From contig JAKALV010000124.1 of NCBI GenBank assembly GCA_021824055.1, positions 1 through 9,333 on the forward strand: a DNA stretch of 9,333 bases, written 5' to 3'. The translations under genes were made by a program, and so were the position numbers. Position 1 is the stretch's first letter, and the number at the start of each line of letters is the position of its first letter. Positions 1 through 4,386 of the stretch are shown here, piece by piece. Origin of the DNA: Acidobacteriota bacterium (GTDB lineage: Bacteria; Acidobacteriota; Vicinamibacteria; Vicinamibacterales; SCN-69-37). The notes beneath the pieces were generated by a model. It worked only from the letters and a program-made list of their open reading frames with translations. It made no database searches and was not told the DNA's origin.

Positions 1-1155
1 GCGTCGAACGGCGGCGCGACATCGATCACCTGGACCGATGTCTATCCGCACGCCGCGTTCGACCTCTTCAGCCGACGCGCGGGCGTGGGCATCTTCGGGA
101 CCTACACGCGCTCCGGCGCGCGGTTGCCGGCGATGGCGCTGGCGTACGGCGACGTCAACGCGCCGTCCGCGCGCGTCTATCGCTGGGTGGACGCCAACAA
201 CAACGGCGTCGTTGATGGCGCCGAGGGCAGCGCGGCGTCGAGCTTGATCGCGCGCATCGGCCCGGGCGCGGCGGGCGGCCTCACGGCCCTCGACGCGGCG
301 GTGAAGCGGCCGGTCATCGACCTCTTCATGGGCGGCGTTCGCGTCGACTGGTCGCGCTTCGCGCTGTCGGTGACGGCGATCGCGCGCAAGGAACGCCAGC
401 TCGTGCGGGCCATCGCCGATGGCGGCGCGGCCTACACGCCGGTGACGCAGACGGATCCGGGCGCGGACTTCACCGACTCGAGCGACGATCGGCAACTAAT
501 CGCGTTCAACCGGACCGCGTCGAGTGCGGGCCTCGATCACTACACGCTGACCAATCCCGTCGGCGTGGGCGAGGATTCGTCCTATACGCTGGATATCGCC
601 ATGCAGTACCGCGGACCGCGGGCCCGCCTCGCGTTTTCCGCCGCGGCGATCAAGGCGATGGGGACCGGCGCGAATCGCGGCTTCCGCGCCGACGAGAATG
701 ACCCCGGCCTCATCGGCGACGTGCCCGCCGATCCGAATGCCGCGTCGTTTGCGACCGGCGGCCGCACGTTCTTCGATCGCGGATACGTCGGCAAGATCCT
801 CGGCGTGTTCACGTTGCCCGGCCGGACGTCGCTCGGCATCGTGGCGCGGTACCAGGACGGCCAGCCGTTCTCGCGGTTGGCGATCTTCAACACGCTGAAC
901 CAGGGGCCGGAAGCCGTGATGGCCTACGCCAACGGGCGGCCGACGCGATTCAAGTTCATTTCCACGACCGACGCGCGCCTGCAGAAGGTCTTCGCGTTTG
1001 GCTCCGGACAGCTGACGCTGATCGTCGATGCGTTCAATGTCTTCAACATCGGGCGCGAAGTGGAGGAGTACGTGCTGACCGGCGCCGCGTTCCGCGCCGT
1101 CACTGCGATCGAGCCGCCGCGGACCCTTCGTTTCGGCGTGCGTCTGTCGTTCTAG
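1..1155 (+). CDS. TonB-dependent / Oar-like outer-membrane receptor, C-terminal part
   Basis: This is the last 384 residues of an outer-membrane beta-barrel receptor; the reading frame is open from base 1 and the start, signal peptide, plug and TonB box lie outside the window. The protein shows alternating amphipathic strands, for example around residues 260-285 and 315-345 of the fragment. It has an 'AFNVFN' segment near the end, typical of the last strands of TonB-dependent receptors, and terminates in '..LRFGVRLSF', with the C-terminal Phe used as the barrel-assembly signal. Residues 64-75 (bases 190-225) form a textbook EF-hand-type calcium loop, D-A-N-N-N-G-V-V-D-G-A-E, probably in an extracellular loop. 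The likely role is TonB-driven uptake of a large nutrient or siderophore; the substrate cannot be told. The gene is convergent with the ligase gene. It could instead be a non-transporting Oar-type adhesin or protein-export receptor. Confidence 0.85.
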   Translation, partial: ASNGGATSITWTDVYPHAAFDLFSRRAGVGIFGTYTRSGARLPAMALAYGDVNAPSARVYRWVDANNNGVVDGAEGSAASSLIARIGPGAAGGLTALDAAVKRPVIDLFMGGVRVDWSRFALSVTAIARKERQLVRAIADGGAAYTPVTQTDPGADFTDSSDDRQLIAFNRTASSAGLDHYTLTNPVGVGEDSSYTLDIAMQYRGPRARLAFSAAAIKAMGTGANRGFRADENDPGLIGDVPADPNAASFATGGRTFFDRGYVGKILGVFTLPGRTSLGIVARYQDGQPFSRLAIFNTLNQGPEAVMAYANGRPTRFKFISTTDARLQKVFAFGSGQLTLIVDAFNVFNIGREVEEYVLTGAAFRAVTAIEPPRTLRFGVRLSF

Positions 1156-1183
1156 AGCGCATTGCACATTGCTGTAGCCGCCC

Positions 1184-1212
1184 GTCCAAGGTTCAGGGTC
1201 CAACGTCCAAGG
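1184..1212. repeat. Short direct repeat GTCCAAGG x2
   Basis: The 8-mer GTCCAAGG occurs at 1184-1191 and 1205-1212, 21 bases apart start to start, with related words (GGTTCAGGGTCC) between. It lies in the gap after the receptor stop codon. It may be a degenerate intergenic repeat unit; no function can be assigned. Confidence 0.35.
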
Positions 1213-1307
1213 TCACTTGTTGTCCGCAGGTCCGGCTGGTCCTTCGTCCGAAGTGCACGTGGCCGCAGGGCTAAAGCCCGCCGGACGAATGTGTGTGGGA
1301 CGTTGGG
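1199..1307. repeat. Nested inverted repeats between convergent genes; possible bidirectional terminator
   Basis: Three inverted repeats lie one inside another in the 163-base gap between the converging receptor and ligase genes. The outer pair is CCAACGTCC (1200-1208) with GGACGTTGG (1298-1306), 9 of 9, plus a T-G wobble at 1199/1307. The middle pair is GTCCGGC (1230-1236) with GCCGGAC (1280-1286), 7 of 7. The inner pair is GGGCT (1268-1272) with AGCCC (1275-1279). A further small palindrome, CTTCG-TC-CGAAG, sits at 1242-1253. No T-run follows on either strand, so a classical intrinsic terminator is not proven. The element could serve both converging transcripts, or be a REP/MITE-like insertion; no flanking target duplication was seen. 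The rest of the gap (1156-1183 and 1308-1318) shows nothing else. Confidence 0.5.
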
Positions 1308-1318
1308 GCAGAGTCCGC

Positions 1319-3892
1319 TCAGCGCGCGGAAAACTCACCCTCGGCGCCGGCCGCGGGCACAGACACGCACGGCCGCAGGCCGCGAACTGCCTGTTCCACC
1401 CGGGCGGAAAGGCCGGCGTAGTCCTTTCCCTCCAGCGTCATCGGTGGTCCAAACACGACCCGAACGTCGCCGCGACGCGGCCAGCGCCAGGTGCGATGCA
1501 GCACCCGGTCGACGCCCTCGAGCCGCACCGGCACCACCGGCAATCGCAGCCGCGAACCGATCAGCCCAACGCCGGACTGGAACGGCTTGATATCGCCGAG
1601 GTTCGTGCGTTCGCCTTCAGGAAACAACAGGATCGAGAACCCGTCGCTCACCAGGTCTCCGATGTAGCCGAGCGTCTGTCGCATGCCGGGTTCACGCGCC
1701 GGCAGCGGAAAGGCATTGAAGAAGAGCGCGGCCAGGTAGTACGCGAGGCGGTTGGTGAACCGGTCCCTGATCGTATGACGCTTCGGAAAGAAATGCGCGT
1801 CGAAGTACTCCTTCAACGCGGGCACGGCGATGCGGTCGCGCCAGTCGCGCGGCAGCGCCGCCAGCACCACCGGCGTGTCGAAGTGGCTTTGATGGTTGGC
1901 GGCGAAGATCACCGGTCCGCGCACGCGGCCGAGATGCTCGCGGCCTTCGACCGTGAGCCGGAAGAAGACGCGCGACAACGGCAGAATCCATGTCTGCTGG
2001 CTGACGCGACGCACGATGCGCGCCGGCCGTGACCGCTGCCAGCGCGGAAACGCGATCCGGTCGGCGTCCGGTCCGGCCGTCTCGGCCGTTTCCACGGCCT
2101 GCCGCAAATCGCCGACCGTACGCACGCTCGCGATCGATGTCTCGCTCAACGTCACGCCGCTCTGGTCCTCGAGCGCCGTCATCAGCTCGATCCGGTCGAG
2201 CGAGGTCAGGCCCAGTTCGTCCAGCGTTGCGCTCGATGCCAGCGCGCCATGCTTCACGTACCGCGACAGCAGCTGTTCGATCCGGTCTCCAGTCGGGCGC
2301 CCCGGCTCCGCCGGACGCCGCGCGCCCGTCTCGACCCACTGCCGGATCTGGTATCGCTTGAGTTTTCCGATGGCCTCGGTTCGTGGCAACGACGCGTCGG
2401 GCCAGACCGAGAACTCCTTGATGCGTTGGTGGCTCTCGAGCTCCGCATTGGCCTGCCGCAGCATCACCGACGGATCGGCGCCCGGCTCCAACACGAGCAC
2501 CGCATGCACATGCTCGGCGCCGGCCTCGCGATGGGCCACAACCGCGGATTCGCGCACCCCGGTCAGCGCGTTGAGGACACGCTCCACGTCCTCGGGAAAC
2601 ACCTTCACGCCGTCGGCGGCGACGATCATGTCTTTCTTGCGCCCGATAATTCTGAGGTTGCCCGCCTCATCAAACGCGCCGAGATCGCCGGTGTGCAACC
2701 AGCCGTCGTCGACAATCGCGCGGGCGCGCGCCGCCGGATCGAAGTAACCGCTGGTGACGATCGGTCCGCGGACCAGGACCTCGCCATCAGGGGCGATTCG
2801 CACCTCGGCGCCCTCAAGCGGTTTGCCGACCGTACCGTGCTTCATGCGGAACGGATCGTTCCACGCGACGACCGGCGCGGTTTCGGTCAACCCGTAACCT
2901 TGGATGACGGCAAAACCCAACCGCTGCCAGAAGTCCTCGACCTCTGTGTCGAGTGGCGCGCCGCCGACCACGAACCCGCAGAACCGCCAGCGGAACAGGC
3001 GATGGGCATCGCGAAAGCGCCAGAGCCGCTTGAGCACGGAGGGTTCGGCCGGCGGGTTCGCGCAGTGCGGCGCCAGACGCTCGATGCGGCCGCGCAGGAT
3101 TTCGAGCATGCGCGGCACCGTGACGAGCAGCGTGATGCGCTGGCGGCGGATCTGGCGGACGATCTCATCCGGTTGATAGCCCTTGATAAAGACGGCGGTC
3201 GCGCGAACGAGCGGCGGAAGAAACATCGTGAGCGCCTGACCGAACATGTGGCTGAGCGGCAACACGCCGAGGAATCGGAGCGGCCGCAACATCCAGAGGT
3301 ACGGACCGTACCGGGCCGCCGCGGGCTCGAAGGCCGTGATGTTGGCGACGATGTTCCGGTGGCTGATGATGATGCCCTTGGGATCGCCGGTCGTGCCGGA
3401 CGTGAAAACGATTTCGGCGATGGTGTCGGGCGTCACCGGCGCGCGCGTGAAGGGCGCCGGCGATCCCTCCGGGGTCATCGCGATCTCGGCGAGCTTCCAT
3501 GTGAACACGGACGCCGGCAGGTCCGCCGGCTGGATGCCGTCGCCCACGAGCACGCCGCGCACCGCGCCGGCGGCGATCAGGCGCGCGGCGAGCGCGGGAG
3601 ACGACTGCGCGTCCACGGGCACGACCGCGACGCCGTGCAGGATGCAGCCCCAGAACGCGATCACCCATTCGGGCCGATTCTCACCCCACAGCGCGACCCG
3701 GTCGCCGCTTCGCACGCCGGCATCGCGAAGGCGAACGGCAAAGTGCCCGGCGGCCGTCCGCAACTGATTCGACGTGCACGCCCAACGCCGGAATCCATCG
3801 TCATGGACGAGCGCGGTGGCTGGACCGTGCACGTAGCGATCGAAGAAGTCGTGCAGTGTCTTCATGCGCGTGGGCAGGCCGCGAGGACCCAT
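1319..3892 (-). CDS. Fused acyl-adenylating ligase - acyl carrier - PlsC acyltransferase
   Basis: This 857-residue protein has three domains. Residues ~10-520 form an AMP-forming acyl ligase: phosphate loop FTSGTTGDPKG (163-173), QGYGLTET (331-338), TGDLG (401-405), GRKKDMIV (417-424), and the C-terminal catalytic lysine K510 in PRTEAIGKLKR. Residues ~535-600 form a carrier domain with the likely phosphopantetheine serine S564 in ELGLTSLDRIEL. Residues ~645-840 form a PlsC/LPLAT acyltransferase with NHQSHFD (H667, D672), FPEGERT (757-763) and LPVVPVRLEG (784-793). By family logic it should activate a fatty acid with ATP, load it on its own carrier and transfer it to a lysophospholipid or glycerophosphate. 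E. coli Aas has related activities but the opposite order (acyltransferase first) and no in-line carrier domain. The start is uncertain: ATG at 3892 or ATG at 3865 (MKTLHDFF, closer to the usual family start); neither has a good Shine-Dalgarno. It is probably cotranscribed with the CBS remnant upstream. The substrate is unknown. Confidence 0.93.
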   Translation of the reverse strand: MGPRGLPTRMKTLHDFFDRYVHGPATALVHDDGFRRWACTSNQLRTAAGHFAVRLRDAGVRSGDRVALWGENRPEWVIAFWGCILHGVAVVPVDAQSSPALAARLIAAGAVRGVLVGDGIQPADLPASVFTWKLAEIAMTPEGSPAPFTRAPVTPDTIAEIVFTSGTTGDPKGIIISHRNIVANITAFEPAAARYGPYLWMLRPLRFLGVLPLSHMFGQALTMFLPPLVRATAVFIKGYQPDEIVRQIRRQRITLLVTVPRMLEILRGRIERLAPHCANPPAEPSVLKRLWRFRDAHRLFRWRFCGFVVGGAPLDTEVEDFWQRLGFAVIQGYGLTETAPVVAWNDPFRMKHGTVGKPLEGAEVRIAPDGEVLVRGPIVTSGYFDPAARARAIVDDGWLHTGDLGAFDEAGNLRIIGRKKDMIVAADGVKVFPEDVERVLNALTGVRESAVVAHREAGAEHVHAVLVLEPGADPSVMLRQANAELESHQRIKEFSVWPDASLPRTEAIGKLKRYQIRQWVETGARRPAEPGRPTGDRIEQLLSRYVKHGALASSATLDELGLTSLDRIELMTALEDQSGVTLSETSIASVRTVGDLRQAVETAETAGPDADRIAFPRWQRSRPARIVRRVSQQTWILPLSRVFFRLTVEGREHLGRVRGPVIFAANHQSHFDTPVVLAALPRDWRDRIAVPALKEYFDAHFFPKRHTIRDRFTNRLAYYLAALFFNAFPLPAREPGMRQTLGYIGDLVSDGFSILLFPEGERTNLGDIKPFQSGVGLIGSRLRLPVVPVRLEGVDRVLHRTWRWPRRGDVRVVFGPPMTLEGKDYAGLSARVEQAVRGLRPCVSVPAAGAEGEFSAR

Positions 3893-3926
3893 CCGGGGAG
3901 CGCCGTCGACAGCGCCCGCGGACGGG

Positions 3927-4115
3927 TCAGTGCGTGGCGGCCACCAGCGCCGCGTCGTCGTGATGCGTCGCCGCTGCGTGCGTGCGCGGCTGGCACGTGG
4001 CGAGGACCGGAACGGAGCCGCAGTCGTACTCCCACATCAACCGCGCCGGGATGTCCAAAGAGTCGCTTGAAAGACACGTCACCGCGGGATGGCTCATCAA
4101 TTCCTTGATCTTCAT
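3927..4115 (-). pseudogene. Truncated CBS-domain protein (internal deletion remnant), 62 codons
   Basis: The first ~39 residues, MKIKELMSHPAVTC..., with LMWEYDCGSVPVL at 27-39, are the opening half of a CBS domain as found in two-CBS proteins of about 140-160 residues. After 'VPVLA' the expected '(D/E)xxGxxxGxxTDRD' stretch and the whole second CBS domain are missing. The frame continues as TCQPRTHAAATHHDDAALVAATH and stops with TGA. This tail resembles the Ala-rich C-terminal tails of such proteins, so an in-frame internal deletion is my preferred reading (inference). The start is well supported: AAAGGA lies 7 bases before the ATG. A tetranucleotide-like run (CGCACGCACGC on the minus strand) lies just after the apparent junction. 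The stop is 34 bases upstream of the ligase ATG at 3892, so this ORF may now act mainly as a translated leader. It cannot form a nucleotide-binding CBS pair. It could alternatively be a real small protein. Confidence 0.7.
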
Positions 4116-4122
4116 GTTGTTG

Positions 4123-4128
4123 TCCTTT
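4123..4128 (-). promoter_or_regulatory. Ribosome binding site of the CBS remnant
   Basis: The minus strand reads AAAGGA with a 7-base spacer before the ATG at 4115. It is the better of the leftward ribosome sites in this area and shows that the short CBS reading frame still starts where an intact gene would. Confidence 0.65.
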
Positions 4129-4150
4129 CAGGGTGTCGGCCTACGCGCCT

Positions 4151-4166
4151 CGATCTTGGATGATCG
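4151..4166. repeat. Small inverted repeat CGATC-N6-GATCG
   Basis: Five-base perfect arms are separated by TTGGAT and centred about 43 bases upstream of the CBS start codon. It could be an operator half-site pair or chance; there is no independent support. Confidence 0.25.
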
Positions 4167-4229
4167 TGCAATGACCTTGCCGGTGCGAACGCGCGCGGCG
4201 TCTCGGGTTTTCCGGGGGATCGGTGCAGT

Positions 4230-4246
4230 GGCGACGGATTGTCGCC
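4230..4246. other. Perfect 6-bp hairpin in the divergent control region
   Basis: GGCGAC (4230-4235), loop GGATT, GTCGCC (4241-4246) form a perfect GC-rich stem. If the leftward transcript starts near 4264, the hairpin lies in its untranslated leader; for the rightward gene it lies upstream of the -10-like box. It could be an operator or a leader structure; no T-run follows, so it is unlikely to be a terminator. Confidence 0.4.
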
Positions 4247-4274
4247 GCGTGCGCGCGTCCCCAGTGTCGGCACG

Positions 4275-4290
4275 TGCAGTACGAGTGCCA
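4275..4290 (-). promoter_or_regulatory. Sigma-54-like (-24/-12) promoter candidate facing left
   Basis: The minus strand reads TGGCACTCGTACTGCA, preceded by C. Against the sigma-54 consensus (C/T)TGGCACG-N4-TTGC(A/T) it keeps GG and GC with the required 10-base spacing and differs at two positions (G to T after TGGCAC, and the first T of TTGC to C). A start near 4264 would give a leader of about 150 bases before the CBS remnant and would drive the CBS-ligase pair. A bacterial enhancer-binding protein would be needed. No enhancer site was identified. Confidence 0.4.
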
Positions 4291-4355
4291 GTGATGGCTC
4301 GCTGCCCAGCCGGGCGGAGGCGTCGGATTGCGGCGCGCCGGCCGAATTCTCGCGG

Positions 4356-4361
4356 TATAGT
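4356..4361 (+). promoter_or_regulatory. -10-like box TATAGT for the peptidase-kinase operon
   Basis: TATAGT stands out in otherwise GC-rich sequence, 25 bases before the peptidase ATG, which would give a very short leader. No -35 element is found at 16-18 bases; the nearest candidate, TTGCGG at 4328-4333, is 22 bases away. The box is therefore plausible but incomplete. Confidence 0.4.
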
Positions 4362-4371
4362 TCGCCCACCC

Positions 4372-4379
4372 GGGAGGGG
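4372..4379 (+). promoter_or_regulatory. Ribosome binding site fixing the peptidase start
   Basis: GGGAGGGG lies 7 bases before the ATG at 4387. This site and the signal peptide that follows decide the start. The frame is open back to 3982, but that stretch overlaps the CBS remnant and control region and has no export signal. Confidence 0.75.
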
Positions 4380-4386
4380 TTGTGAG

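Noticed and set aside
496..1203. Minus-strand open frame (235 codons) under the receptor gene
   Set aside because: It is antisense to clear beta-barrel sequence ending in a proper outer-membrane C-terminus; it is Arg/Gly-rich and has no domain.
1162..2032. Plus-strand frames starting in the convergent gap and running into the ligase gene
   Set aside because: They are Arg/Pro-rich with low complexity, run antisense to the PlsC domain, and have no ribosome site.
3862..4077. Minus-strand 71-codon frame overlapping the CBS remnant
   Set aside because: It is out of frame with the recognisable CBS sequence, has no similarity to known domains, and lacks the good ribosome site that the CBS frame has.
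2249..4108. Long open frame on the plus strand (619 codons) across the ligase gene
   Set aside because: It is fully antisense to a gene with complete motifs for three domains. It is rich in Arg, His, Asp and Ala with no recognisable domain, as expected from the complementary frame of a GC-rich gene.
3982..4386. Upstream extension of the peptidase reading frame from 3982
   Set aside because: It overlaps the CBS remnant and the control region, has no export signal, and would bury the real signal peptide. The ATG at 4387 has a strong Shine-Dalgarno.
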